64,000 bases of DNA from Typhlomys cinereus. Lineage: Eukaryota; Chordata; Mammalia; Rodentia; Platacanthomyidae. The translations under genes and the position numbers were made by a program. The notes under the pieces were generated by a model that saw nothing but the letters and a program-made list of their open reading frames with translations, was not told the DNA's origin and did not search any database. Each line of letters opens with the position of its first letter. The first letter of the stretch is position 1. The stretch spans positions 2,478,971 through 2,542,970 of the forward strand of contig JALPQD010000102.1 of the NCBI GenBank assembly GCA_023101885.1. Reading direction: 5' to 3'. Shown piece after piece: positions 22,713 to 34,415 of the stretch.

Positions 22713-23224
22713 AGAGGAAGAAACCCATTTGAGGTTGACTAAGCACTATATTATATTGTGCCAGAGACATCAAGGCAGCAATAAGACCCAGCCCCTCAGT
22801 GGAAGTTGCTCATTTTCTCCTGGTGAAATCACCTTTGATATATAACAGGTGTTTTGAACCTGGCTGTTTTTGATGCTTCCACTGACTGCTCTATTATCTC
22901 TTATCCAGCTTTTGGTGGTAAATGCAAGCCCAAGGTTTTATGAATGTTCCTCTTGGAACCTCCACAGTTCGGGGTCAGGCAGCCATGCATAGGCATATCA
23001 TTTTAACCTCACAAGCTGGAGAAGGATGACGTGGGGACAGAGCTCTGTGTTCCCAGTGACCACACACTGCATACTCAACCTTCAACAATGCTGTTTCCCT
23101 GAAAGAGGAGCTTTACTGTAGTAATTCCTTTTCCCTAACGAGGCACCATTTCCTATTTGGCACAAAGATTCTTCATATGCCGGCCTTAATACTGCAAAAG
23201 GCATGGACAAAATTTCATCATTAT
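22713..23224. other. Gene-free sequence
   Basis: Nothing recognised. Confidence 0.5.
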
Positions 23225-23415
23225 TCTGTACTGCTGGCCCTGGAAGGCAGAGCCTGGGAAACTCCAGAGTAAAGCTATAAGGAGGTAGAGTAATCCAGGA
23301 TGATTGACGAAGTCACCTTTGGATCTCCATAGACGCACAATGCCCTCTTCCACATACACACACCCCACTCATACACATGTACCTACTCATATCTACTCAC
23401 TAAAAAAAAAAAAAA
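23225..23415 (+). mobile_element. 5'-truncated B2-like SINE with A-tail
   Basis: It starts inside the body (CTGCTGGCCCTGGAAGGCAG) and keeps GAGTAATCCAGGATGATTGA, TTTGGATCTCCATAGACGCA and a CA-rich end, then an A13 run at 23402-23414. It lacks the tRNA-derived promoter head. Confidence 0.78.
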
Positions 23416-23984
23416 GTAGTCATTAAGTCCCTGTGACCAAGGTTGCATCTTTGAAGATGAAGGGGACTGGAGGCTGGGAGAGCAGCTGTGTATAGCACTG
23501 TGTTGCTCGGTAAGCTGTACGCTCCCAAAGAAACCTCGCTGAAGTCCTAACCTCAGAGTGTGATGTTATCTAGAGGCAAAGGGCATGGGAAAGTCTGGAG
23601 GTTGTGGAGCTCTATGCAGCATACAATGTCCTCTGAAGGCAAATCAAAACCAAGCATAAACAATCTTATCTGGAAGAATGAGGCAGACAAGTTCTGCCCA
23701 AGTCATATCTCACTCCAGCTTTGAAGCAGGTTGGCCTTGTTAAGGTCACACTTCAAAGCTGCAGCTTAGAGGCAGGCGGGCTCTGCCAGGTCATAACTCT
23801 CCTGCAGCAGCTCTGCTGTGCTATGATGTGGCTTTGCTTCTACATTGCAGTTGCTTTCCACAGCAAGATCTTTACAGAGGTAATCAGATGAAAATGAGGT
23901 CACAAGCGAAGGCTTAATCTAAAACTACAGATGTCCTTACAAAAGAAACAAAGACTCGCAGATTAGAGGAACACTCAGCACTCA
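23416..23984. other. Gene-free sequence, possible old SINE relic
   Basis: 23470-23650 has a SINE-like order (GGAGGCTGGGAGAGCAGCTG to CAATGTCCTCTGAAGGCA), but it is too diverged to assign. Otherwise nothing seen. Confidence 0.35.
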
Positions 23985-24720
23985 CCCTAGAAGCCTCCTT
24001 CTGCAATGAAAAATGTTTATTATAGAAATCACAACCGGCCAAAGTGTAGAAAATAAGGGACTGTGGACTGCTAGCCCCTAAATAGAACATCTAAGCCTCT
24101 TCTCCCCCACCCTCAGGGATCTCTCAGAAGGGGGAGCAGTAAGATTGTAAGAGTCTGAAGTGGGGTAGGGATTTGGTCAGACTTATATAACTGGATAACT
24201 TCTGACCAGTATGTTTGCTCCTTCCACGTTCTTCAAAGATTTTGAACAAAGTGAGGCAGACTCTCATTCGGAATGTTCCACGTGCACTTCTAGGGAGAAG
24301 TGTCCTGCAGAAGTTGGGAGGTTGTAATTCTTTCTGTTCAGGAGCAAATCACAGGCATCCATGAATTCACTGCAACTGTGTATATTTCCACAAGATCTCC
24401 ATAGGAAGAGGAAAGATCTCAAGAGGCCCCACACTTTCCTGAGAGACTGATGAGGTTAACGCTGATGGGGGTGAGGTCGGATAGAGGATGCAGGGATGCT
24501 GTCCTCAACGGTAAACCCCTGAAGATGATTCATGCTCCAGCAAGTACTCAGGTATTTGCCATCAAAGGCAATCCAACTGAAACAGTGGGTCACACATGCG
24601 GTAGAACATGGAAAGAGGAGAAAAACTGGCAGGGGAAACGAAGGGTTGTGATGAGAAGAAGAGGGGGTGGCATTGGGGATTAATATGTGAAAATACCATA
24701 AATATTCACGTGTGAAACAC
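23985..24720 (+). mobile_element. LINE-1 3' end, older subfamily
   Basis: Contains GAAGGGGGAGCAGTAAGATT followed by GTAAGAG, the 3' UTR signature shared with the other L1 ends here, then a purine-rich tract with GAAGAGGGGGTGG and an AT-rich end. No ORF2 sequence is recognised. Confidence 0.65.
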
Positions 24721-25491
24721 TAAAAGAAGGGAATTTGAGACATATGCATGCACATGGTGACCCATATGAGAATTGCATGATGTTTTTTTGCAAGTGAGGG
24801 AACTTTCACAGCTTGAAGAGAGGCCTTGATGGGTGATTCCCCACAGAGGAGGCAAGCTCTCTCCACACTTTAAGCTCGACTTCCAGCCTCCAGAAACACG
24901 AGACAGTACACTTCTATTACTTTCCCATGGCAGACTCAGTAAATGAAGAGTCTGTTTGTTATGATTATATTAATTAGTAAAAAAGAGCTTATTAAAGGAT
25001 TAGGCAATGTACCTTGTATTATCTTGGACTCCACAATTATAATCGTCCCCTTTTACTGCCAAACATCTTTTTTTTAAAAATAAAGGTCTACTTACTACCT
25101 TTTTCTGCATCATCTTTTAAGGGTGAAGCTAATAGGAAATTTGACATGTAATTCTTACTATGTCAAAGATTTCAATTAAATGCTTATCATGAAAATTGAT
25201 ATGACCCAGTTCTGAGACCCAACTCAAACCAAGTCAGGTTGAAAGACGTGGGCTAAATTATACAGACAGAAGGCTCCAAAGAAAATAGTACAGTTCTTCT
25301 TTTATGTACGTGTATACAAGAGCCAAGAGAGCTTATGTGATCTTGTACAAATGGTTTAGCATATTGGAGACATGACAAGAACTGAAGAATTCATCTTCTT
25401 TCTCTTTCATTCTCCTGCATAAATGCTGAATTTCTCCTGGAACTGAATTACTCCCCCAGCTTTTGAGTACAGGAGTTAAAAGTCAAGTGAT
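24721..25491. other. Gene-free sequence
   Basis: Nothing recognised. Confidence 0.5.
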
Positions 25492-25582
25492 CAAAGGACC
25501 GAGGATGTGGTTCAGTGGTGGGGTGCTGGCCTAGTATGCACAAGCCAAGGGTTTGAGTCTCAGCATTGGCTGGAAAAAATCA
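25492..25582 (+). mobile_element. ID SINE (tRNA-Ala/BC1-like)
   Basis: The order GAGGATGTGGTTCAGTGGTG, GTGCTGGCCTAGTATGCACA and TTTGAGTCTCAGCATTGG, then an A-run, matches the rodent ID consensus, with A- and B-box regions visible. Confidence 0.82.
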
Positions 25583-26024
25583 CTAGATCAGAGCCTCTTC
25601 ATGTTGCAGCAGTTTAAAGAAAGCAATGTAATAGCAAACAGCCCAAAGAAGAGCAAGGAGAAGGTCAATTGGAAAGAAATTATCTTATAGACTATGTCAC
25701 TGGACACTTAGTGTCATTTGATCTTTGCTTATCAGTCTCAAAACACTGGGTTCCCCCAGGGCTCATAACTTGTCATTTGCTCCACAGACGAAGCTTTCTG
25801 CAGTCCCATGGCTTTTAGAGCCTGGACCATACAGTGACTTTCTCAGCTTTCTGATTGAACTCAAGACCCGCTTGTCAGAATGGAACCCATTCCTGTTACT
25901 GTTAACTAGAACAAGAACCTGAGGGAAATAGATCAATTGGGAAAAATAGCCAATGAACCTATAGATAGGAAGACAGTACGCCAAACTGCTCTGCTGCTTT
26001 TTTACTTATAGATTTGGAGAGCAC
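25583..26024. other. Gene-free sequence
   Basis: Nothing recognised. Confidence 0.5.
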
Positions 26025-26705
26025 TTAGCACTCAGCCTAGAAATCTCCTTCTATAAAAGAGGTATAAGCCTCAACATCTTGACAGGGTGCAGCCTAGGGC
26101 AGTAGAAGAACAGTGCAGGGGACGACAATTGCCAGCCATAATGCAGAGCACCAGCAATCCAGCAATGTTCACCCAGAATCAGGCCATCCTAATCTCTCCC
26201 CATCCTAAGGCTTAGGGAACCTTGAGAAAGAAGAGGCAGAAGATTGTAAAACCCTAAAGATGGGAAGATCTACTGTTAGACAACACAGGCCATTCAAGGC
26301 AAGGATGCTGCATCCAAGAACTCACAGCAGTAAGACTTGTCCTTACCAGATTTGCATAATAATTGAAATACCAACGTGCCCCCATGGACTATGAGGAACT
26401 GAAGAGAAATAAGTACTTACAGGGGAAACCTTGGAGCTACAGCTGGATGAATGAAGGAAATGCCTCTATCATGTGGGGTGGCCCGAGGAATGGCAACTTG
26501 GTATGCAACAAAGGCTTGAACACCCACAAATATAGACAAGCTAGAGGGAACCCTGTAGTCCAGAGAAATGGCCAAGCAGGAGGGTGGAAGGGAGTGGAAT
26601 GGATTGGTGATGGGAAGGAAGGAAAATGGGAGGGTGGGGGGATGGAGGGAAGCAGGGATTAGTATTCAATATGCCTGTAAAACTAAAAAAAATAATTAAA
26701 AAAGA
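26025..26705 (+). mobile_element. LINE-1 3' end
   Basis: It shows GAACCTTGAGAAAGAAGAGG with AAGATTGTAAAACCCTAAAG, a G-rich tract near 26,560-26,650, and a terminal A/T-rich tail (AAAAAAAATAATTAAAAAA). It is 5'-truncated; no ORF2 domain is seen. Confidence 0.7.
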
Positions 26706-28463
26706 CTTCATAGGAAGTTAACTCCATGGAAAAATTAAGAATTAGTACCAAAAAGTGAAAGTTAAGAGGAGACAATTTTAAAAAATATGTTCCAATCAGC
26801 AAATACATACTGTATTCATGATAGGGTGGAAGATATCCCAGTAGATAGTCATGAAACCATGATCTGAACCTCTAAATACTCAATGACACAAGACAGTTTT
26901 CCCAGTAATAAATATTGACCTGCATATATGCATCAGTGGCATTGTGGGGAGCATCATTTGGGGCACCCAGAAGGAGAGAATGGTCTTCTCTTCTAGGTGG
27001 CCAGGGACACTTCAAAGAAGGAATAATTACAATTATGTATTACCTACAGACATAGGCATGTATCTCCAGAGAGATAAGTACTACGGAAATGCTTCCAGGA
27101 GAAACCAGGAGGAGAGCTGGGGAAATCATGTAAGAATGGGAAGAACCAATGAGAGCAATTCTGAGTGAAGTCCAAGACTAAGTGTGATTCCACTGGGAAT
27201 TCTGAAAGCATACATTATATCTCAGCATCAATTCCCTTGTGGCAAAAGAGCTCAGCCTTTGTACTTTACCCCAGTCACTGATTATGGGCTATATGGAAGC
27301 TAAGAATACAAAACTTCTAGGCATGACAGATGGAGAATTTCTCTGGAGTACACTGGTGGGGGAGGAGTGTGAGCTGCTAGCAGAAAGGTATGTGGAAGGG
27401 CCTGGAGGATACAAAGACTTGTACATGTGGCACCTGGTGGGAACACACAAGAGAAGGTCTTCCAGAAAAGAACTCACCGAGGTGCAGAGAGAGAGGATAC
27501 TTTGAAGGGTAGATGCAGCTTCATAGGAAGATACAGGGCACTAGAACGGGAAGAGGGAAAAGATAAAGAAATGAGGTAGTGGGTGATAAAAACTCCTCAG
27601 CAAGTTAGCTCAAGAGAGACACCAGTGGCATGGAAAACTTGGGAGGTAAAAACCACCAGTACAGAGATGCTTCAAGGAGGCGGGTTATGGAAGCCACTTC
27701 AGGATCCACGTGCTCTGTGGATTTCACAGGTTGAAATCAATGGGTTTTTCCTTTTTTTTTTCCCTCTTTGGTGGATCTTCTTCACCTTTTCTTGTTCAGA
27801 GTTCAAGCTCCGGAGCCTGGTCAACCTGTCTAAGCATCGCTGACCTTCTCTGAGTAGAACATTTTGCGTCAACGCCTTTCTCGACTTGTTAGAGAGTTTG
27901 GGGCAGGGACCTGGCCATGGTGCCCATGAGCTGTCATGAGCAGAGGGGACTGTGGTACAGGACACGAGGGAGATGGATGGGAGTGGGGACTGTGGTCCGG
28001 GGGTGTGATTGACCAGAATAAACTTCCCAGGAGACAGATGAAGAGCTTCATATCACTTTTCCATGATTGCATAAGCAACCATGCAAGGCCAAGCAAAGGG
28101 TCACGAAGTGTGTGAGGCAGATCAAGGAAGTGCAGCAGTCGTATGTGAGATTCAAGGAACACTGGGTCACGGTCACAGTCACAGAAAGGACTTAGAATTT
28201 GAACTCCAAGTGTTTCCCTTCAACTATCTCAAACCTTAGTGGTTTAGCTCATTAACCTGTGGCTTGGCACTCAGGGCTGGGCTCAGCTAGGCTGTCCTTC
28301 TGCTGATCAGCTGGGTTCGCCCGGGCAAGGATGACCTTAGCTGCAATATGATGATGATCAGTCTGTCCATAGGGTGTCTGTCCTCCTCTACTCACTGGCC
28401 TGAGCAGGTTCACACTGACTTCTCAGGTTGTCAAAGAACAGCAAGATGGACACGAGTGCTTTT
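26706..28463. other. Gene-free sequence
   Basis: No exon or clear repeat. 26,900-27,500 is purine-rich with several short open frames on the plus strand, but none shows a recognisable domain. Confidence 0.45.
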
Positions 28464-29000
28464 CTTTTTTTTTTAATTTATGTTTTAGAATTACATACAT
28501 AAATCTAGTGAATTTGTAACCCATTCACTCTTCAATCTCCACTGCCACCCCCTCTCTTTCCGCTTACCACCACTCATCAACTCTGTCAAACTCCCTCCTG
28601 TTTTCAAGTCTCTTCCTTTATGTATCGACTGTGTTTTATCTAGCTTGCTGTTGATAACAAATGATTGACACGATTCATGCTCCAGCCCGTATTCTGGATC
28701 AGTGGTATACCACTGAGGGAAGCATCTTTTTCTTTCTTATCAGCATCAGTCCTCATCAAGTCTCCCTAGGGAGCATGGAGCTTCTTGACATCATTCTCCT
28801 TTCATAGTGAGATGTTGGTAGGACAGTTGGTATGTGGCTTTTGTGCATGTTTATTGCCATGCCATGAAATCATGGGTACCATATCCCTGCCATGCCTAGG
28901 AGATAATGTCTGCCCCACCACTATCCCGCTTCAGGCTCTTACAATCTTACTGCTTTCTCTTCTGCGATGTTCCTGAGCCTTGAGTTGAGGGGACACCAGT
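28464..29000 (-). mobile_element. LINE-1 3' end, older subfamily
   Basis: Plus strand begins TTTCTTTTTTTTTT (A-tail inverted) and passes CACTGCCACCCCCTCTC, GTGTTTTATCTAGCTTGCTG and CTCTTACAATCTTACTGC. The sequence parallels 33,846-34,415, so the two are one subfamily. Confidence 0.75.
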
Positions 29001-29345
29001 GCTTTTCAAGTTTCTGTGTGTGTTTGTTGGAGTTTTCTTGGCCAAAGCGAGTCACGTATGCAAGTAAAAATGGGCTGCATCTAGGAGGAACTGCAAAGTC
29101 ACTGGGGAAAATTTCTTGCTATGTTGCAAGTTATCAGAAGCCTTACGTGTCAAAGGCAGGACTGTTCAGTTTCCACTGTGGTCAGGGGAGTCACTGGAGG
29201 GTTTCAGCCATGGAGGCATGCAGTGAGCTTGGGTACTTTGAGAGGACAGAAGGAATGGCAATGTGGCACTGGGTTGATGAGACACTAACAAGAGAACAGT
29301 AGTTAGGGTGAGGGAGAGAAGGCAGCCTCAACAATCCCAAGCAGT
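29001..29345. other. Gene-free sequence
   Basis: Nothing recognised; may be a further, very old part of the preceding L1. Confidence 0.4.
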
Positions 29346-29585
29346 GCAACTGGGGAGATGGCTCAGGGGTTAAACCTTTGCCAAGCAAAAGGACCAGCAT
29401 TTGGATCCCAGATCCCACATAAAAATGCAGGGCAGAAAAGGCAGTGACCTGCACTTCTGGCTCTGAAAGGCCGAGTCTGGGAGACCCCAGAACAAAGCAA
29501 TAAAGAGGCAGAGTAATCCAGGATGACTCCCAAATCACCCTTGGACCCCCACAGGTGCCTACTTCTATCATGCTCCCCCAAACAC

Positions 29586-29590
<5 letters not shown>
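29346..29590 (+). mobile_element. B2-like SINE, best preserved copy
   Basis: Complete order: tRNA-derived head CTGGGGAGATGGCTCAGGGG, then TTTGGATCCCAGATCCCACA (B-box region), CAGTGACCTGCACTTCTG, GGCAGAGTAATCCAGGATGA, and CATGCTCCCCCAAACACATG, followed by a GA microsatellite. Useful as the reference copy of this family in the window. Confidence 0.87.

Positions 29591-29642
<52 letters not shown>
29591..29642. repeat. (GA)n microsatellite at SINE 3' end
   Basis: About 25 GA units directly after the SINE. Confidence 0.97.
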
Positions 29643-29644
<2 letters not shown>

Positions 29645-29645
29645 A

Positions 29646-30655
29646 TCGCAGACACTAGGGATGCATGAGTTCTGATGATAGTTCCGGCATGCTGGCAGTG
29701 AGGGGTGATGGATTTTTAGAGTAGACAGGAGCTCCCAGCTTCTTTCTTTTCTTGTTTGTTCCAGTCTCTTTTAAAACATCCATGTCCATTACCATCTCCT
29801 CTCATCTCCTGATTCATCGAGACACCTGAAGTAAGCAGATATACTCACCTCTATTTTCATCTTCCAGTACCTTCTCCCCACCCTCTTTTCCAGCATGTCT
29901 GTGTCTGCACCCGGAACAACTTCCTGCCAGGGATCTTGGCGGGCAGACTCTCCTGGCCCAAAGCCTAGGTCTCCTCCTGTGATCCTCAACTCACCCGGTA
30001 CCCACCTTCTGTTTGGGTCTTCCTCCTCCCTCTATAAAACCTTATGGTTTTTGCTATGAACATTTTTTAGAGGGGAGGGAGAGAAGCATTAAATGTGCTT
30101 AATGCATCTTAAAAAGTATGTTTTCTGTTACATGTACGAGTTGGAAGAGTCCAGTGCTTTCAGAAGGGTTTAGCTGCTTTGCACAAACAAGGTGACTGAT
30201 AATGAAGCTTCCAGGAAGTGTCTTTGTTTCTGGTTCTGACTTTGGAATGGAAGGGAAGTGTTGGAAAAAAACCCCTTTCCCCAATCCAAACAACCTATCT
30301 TTCTTTCCTGGATAACCTTAATCTTTCACTGGAGACAGTAAGTCATCAGCAAGGAGCTCTGGGGCATAAAGGAGATGAAATACTGGAAGGAGATCAGAGA
30401 GTGGGGCAGACAGGGCCGAGGGGGTGGGAGGAATTCACCCAAGAGAAAACATGAAAGCAAACTTAGCCAGGCAGTGACTAATGATATGATAACTGTCTAA
30501 AAGACCAAGTGTGCATGATGTGAGTGCTGAGAAGCCATTGCCTCACTGGGCACCAAGATACAATCTTAGCGGTAGCACAGTAGACACGGTAAGTGAACAG
30601 AGCATCTTGAATTACAGGAGTGGGGAGCAGAGACTGAAATGTTTTCATCGACTAC
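29646..30655. other. Gene-free sequence
   Basis: Nothing recognised. Confidence 0.5.
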
Positions 30656-30771
30656 TTCCATCCATCCATCCATCCATCCATCCATCCGTCCGTCCGTCCG
30701 TCCGTCCGTCCAGTCCGTCCATCCGTCCATCCGTCCATCCATCCATCTATCTGTCAGTCCATCCACCCACT
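30656..30771. repeat. (CCAT)n/(CCGT)n variant tetranucleotide repeat
   Basis: Blocks of TCCA, then TCCG, then mixed units. The CpG-bearing CCGT block is homogeneous and sits between CCAT blocks. Confidence 0.96.
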
Positions 30772-32277
30772 CACCTACCCTGCTCACCTACTTGTACCTT
30801 TCTTCAACAAGTCGTAGGTGCTTGCGGTGCTCTGCACACCACACTGGAGAAAGCCCAGAGTCTAACTTCTCTCCTTTGCTGAAGAGCCTTCCTGAATTCT
30901 CTTCTTTCCAGCAGTGATCGGACAAGAAGAAATTGTTGGAAGCTCCAAACCAAACCAAACCAAACCAAACAGCATGTTGGTCTGCAAGTTAACTCATCTC
31001 CGGAAAAAAGAAGAGAGTTCACAATAGCTTCATCTTGGCATTGAAAGATGCTGCTGGCCCTGGAGTTCACCAACCCAGGAATGAAGATGCTTTGGTACAA
31101 CCTTTCAGCAGGACTGGAAAAATGCACCGAGAATGATCCTTCATTGTTCTCACTCACAAGCGCCTTCTCCAGGAATGGTGATATACTGACTTCCAAGTCC
31201 AACGTTTCTTAGACTAAAAAGACCTAAAGCTTCTCAAGAAACTTAGCGCCCGTGCCAGGAAAGCAAAGGAAATCACAATTTCACAACCACCGTTTCCCTG
31301 GAAAAGCTCTCTGAACGTAGGCATTGGGCCAGGCCTTTTGTTAATAGCTACAAGCTGGTTCAGGCAAGAATGTCCAAGACAGAGTCTCAGCTTCAAGGAC
31401 CTGTCTAAGTGTTACTGGAAGTCACCAGCCTGTTTGCCAAGAGCCACGCTCAGCCTCCCAGTCTCCTATAAATCAATTAAAAGAGCACACTGCATAGTGA
31501 AAGTGGAAAGAGGAGATTTAGTCAATGTGACCACATAAGGAAGAAGAAGGAAGTCATTCAATGACAGCCCAAGTCCATCTTGTGGGTCCAGACAGGAGCA
31601 CAGGGCTTAAGTAGAGGATAAGAAGTATGACTCATTGAGTGGTCCTGCTCAAAGTATGGTCTCGCCCACCGCTGACCCATACCCTCGTGGCTCACATCTT
31701 TCCTGCGAGGTGGTCTCACAAGTTGTGAGCACCTTGGGAAGACGTCTTACAGAGACGAGCTTCTGCTCTGTCTGGCATGCGGCTTCAGGCCTTTTCCTTC
31801 TTCCAGCACGAGATTTCTAGGGGAAATTCCAGTTCCCTGGGGCGCAGTGTTTCAACAGTCTGGATAGTGAGTGAGAGACACAGCGCTTCTGTAGCGTGAC
31901 CCCCTGTCGGGTGGGTTACCTGAGAACCGCTCCAATTCCTGGGCGCACTTAGGTATGCTTTCTATCACTCAGTGTCAGTGACTGTGGGACTTGTGAGAGT
32001 AAACGAGATAGACCCAAGCAGAGATGAGCTTGAAGCTTAGATGTGTGAGGGAAGAATGGAAGAAGGCTTAGCAGACGGCGGACCCGAGAGGATTGGACGC
32101 AAGCAATCACTAAATTATTAGGCTAATTGTGGAGGAAGTGTGAATCTGTTAATCCATGCTCTGGTCTTATGGAAAACCAGGATCAGGTCAGAGAACTGCA
32201 GCTGACTTCAGGAGCCATGAGAATCCGACCATTGAAGAACCCACAGCATCTTGAAAAGCATGGAACTAGAATGTATA
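30772..32277. other. Gene-free sequence
   Basis: Contains a short AACCAA repeat at 30,944-30,970. 31,630-31,960 is somewhat richer in CpG and may be an unclassified LTR-like element. No domain recognised. Confidence 0.4.
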
Positions 32278-32343
32278 AATAAAGCAGAATAGACTGCTTG
32301 ACTTTGAAACTTTCCAGAAAAAAAAAAAAAAAAAAAAAAAAAA
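32278..32343 (+). other. AATAAA plus A26 tail: possible retrocopy end
   Basis: AATAAA at 32278-32283 is followed 35 bases later by 26 A residues (32318-32343), the arrangement of a reverse-transcribed polyadenylated RNA. I do not recognise the sequence upstream. A chance A-run is also possible. Confidence 0.35.
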
Positions 32344-32944
32344 GCGAGGGGGAGGGAGGGGGAAGCAAGAGGGCAAGGGAAAGGAGGGGCCTTTACTGCC
32401 ATCAAGTGGCGAAAATAAAGATAGCTCTAAAAGAATCAGATTGGAATTATTCTGAGCAGCAGGAGGCTGAGAGCTGTTGCTATGTTTAAAGTAACCAATA
32501 GGGTAGGGGGTCTTTGTTTCACTGGGCACTATCGTATTTCTGGTACCTTTTATTTTTTTAGTGATGTCTAAATTAGGCGTTTCCCCTGTTTCTAGATTTC
32601 TACTTCTGTCCCAAGTCCTGCACTCGATGACATCATTGGAGAAATGCTGCCACCTTGTGGTCATTGTGAAAAGCAGCCCTTAGCTGCCTTGCCAACTTGA
32701 AACTTGAATGCTTTTAAGTAGAGATTCCGTCCTTAGGCAAAACTGTGAAGCCACTAAAATTCATCTTTGTATTTATGACTTCCTTTTTCATAGAGAGATG
32801 GAATATGATATTTTGGTGTTGTAGTTCTATCCTTTCTTTGTGACTGCATGACTGACTTGGTCTTGGCTCCAAATAATACACATCAGAAAATAATGCCATT
32901 TGCTCTCCTTTTCCATTTTGCTTTTCTCTCACAAAACTTCTAGT
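32344..32944. other. Gene-free sequence
   Basis: A purine-rich stretch follows the A-run (to about 32,390); nothing else recognised. Confidence 0.45.
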
Positions 32945-33217
32945 GCTTTTCTTTTTTTCTTTACTTATTTCATCGTGTGTGTGTGTCAGAGGGCACTGTG
33001 TATCCCTGTGGAGGACAAAGGATGACTTTGTGAATCATCCTGGATTACTTCTACCTCCTTTTTGCTTCCCTCTGGGATTTCCCAGGCTCTACCCACCAGA
33101 GCCAGAAGTGCGGGCCCATGCTTTTTCTGCCTGGTATTTCTATGTGGGACCCGGATCAAACTCAGAACCTTCTGTTTGCAAGGCAGTCTTAACCCCTGAA
33201 TCATCTCTCCAGTCTTC
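32945..33217 (-). mobile_element. B2-like SINE, complete
   Basis: Inverted copy of the 29.3-kb SINE. Plus strand shows CAGAGGGCACTGTGTATCCC, AATCATCCTGGATTACTTCT, AGGCTCTACCCACCAGAGCC and finally CCCCTGAATCATCTCTCCAG, the reversed tRNA-like head. Confidence 0.85.
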
Positions 33218-33845
33218 TACTGCTCTTCCATCCCTTGGAAAAAAAGAGTGTCCTATTTATTTGAAATCATAGTAAAATGTCCAAATGCTGGGTATTTTAG
33301 AAATGGATGCTCATAATTGTAAAATGTACATTTTTACAACAAAACATAACTTTATGATCTCAAGTCTCTTTTTTGAAAATCATTTTCTTTGTCAATTTCT
33401 AGGGTTTTTTTTTTTGAAGTCTTACCTTTATTCAGTTCCTGGCTGAAGTCATTACTTCTACCTGTCCCTACTGACTATACTGACCAGGACATCACCACCT
33501 TAGATATTCATCTTGCACATAAGACAGGTTCTCAGTGCAGATCCATGGCATGCACAGAATTTATAGCAAGTCCAAGAACATGGCCTAAATCTTATCTACT
33601 TAGGACATGAGATCTCCCTTCATTTCTGTCTTTTAGCAGTAAACATTGATAAAGTAAAATAGATACATTGAAAAACTATCTTGGTTAAAGACTATTTTCT
33701 CCATAATGAGAAAGCAAAGCCATTGGTTTCTATTTTTGAGTCAACCAGCCTGAAGATGGCAACATACACAATCATAATTTTGGGTTCCTCTCTGGTACAA
33801 TTTTCCCATTGCTTTTGTCTTTTTTCCTGAAGGTTCCCAAGCACC
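33218..33845. other. Gene-free sequence
   Basis: Nothing recognised. Confidence 0.5.
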
Positions 33846-34415
33846 TCCTTTTTTTTCATTCTTTTATTTATTTTTTAATGTTGTAAACATGAATAGAGTG
33901 AACTCACAGTATTTTTAATTTTCATCCCATAGTCTCAGATCCCATCTCCCTCCCTTTCCCCTTATAATCCTTCATTTCTTCCTCCTCTTCCCCCCCCCTG
34001 ACTCTCTCCTGTTTTCAAATCTTTACCCTTGGGCAGCTCACTGTGTTTTATCTAGTTTGTCTTTGACGACATGTGCCTGATATGCTTCATGCTTCAGCAA
34101 GTATCACTGAGACACCATTGAGGAAAGCACCTTCCTTTTCATGCCCATCAGCTTTAGTCTTCATCAGTCTCCCAGAGAGGCGTAGATCTTCTTAAGATCT
34201 TTCTACTTCCTGGTGAGATGTTGAGACAGATCCCATGCAATTGTTGTGCGAGTCTACATATCTACCATGAAATCTCAGATATCGCAATTCTGTCATGTCC
34301 AGGAGATGATGCCTGACCCACTGTTGCCTGACTCTTACATTCCTACCAGTCCCGCTGCTGTGATAACCCCCAAACCTTGGAGTAGGGGTGAGCACTGCTT
34401 TTTTCTACTGTAGGT
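33846..34415 (-). mobile_element. LINE-1 3' end, older subfamily
   Basis: Parallel to 28,464-29,000: T-rich start, CCCATCTCCCTCCCTTTCC, CACTGTGTTTTATCTAGTTT, ATGCTTCAGCAAGTATCAC, then ACTCTTACATTCCTACCAG. The L1 may run on to about 34,610, but the match fades. Confidence 0.72.

Noticed and set aside
22485..22845. Lys/Arg/Glu-rich and Phe/Ser/Leu-rich frames
   Set aside because: Translations of the GAAA microsatellite on either strand.
29191..29655. 154-residue minus-strand frame
   Set aside because: It covers a GA microsatellite and the B2-like SINE, then unrelated sequence; no protein character.
30511..30917. Ser/Pro/His-rich frames
   Set aside because: Caused by the CCAT/CCGT repeat.
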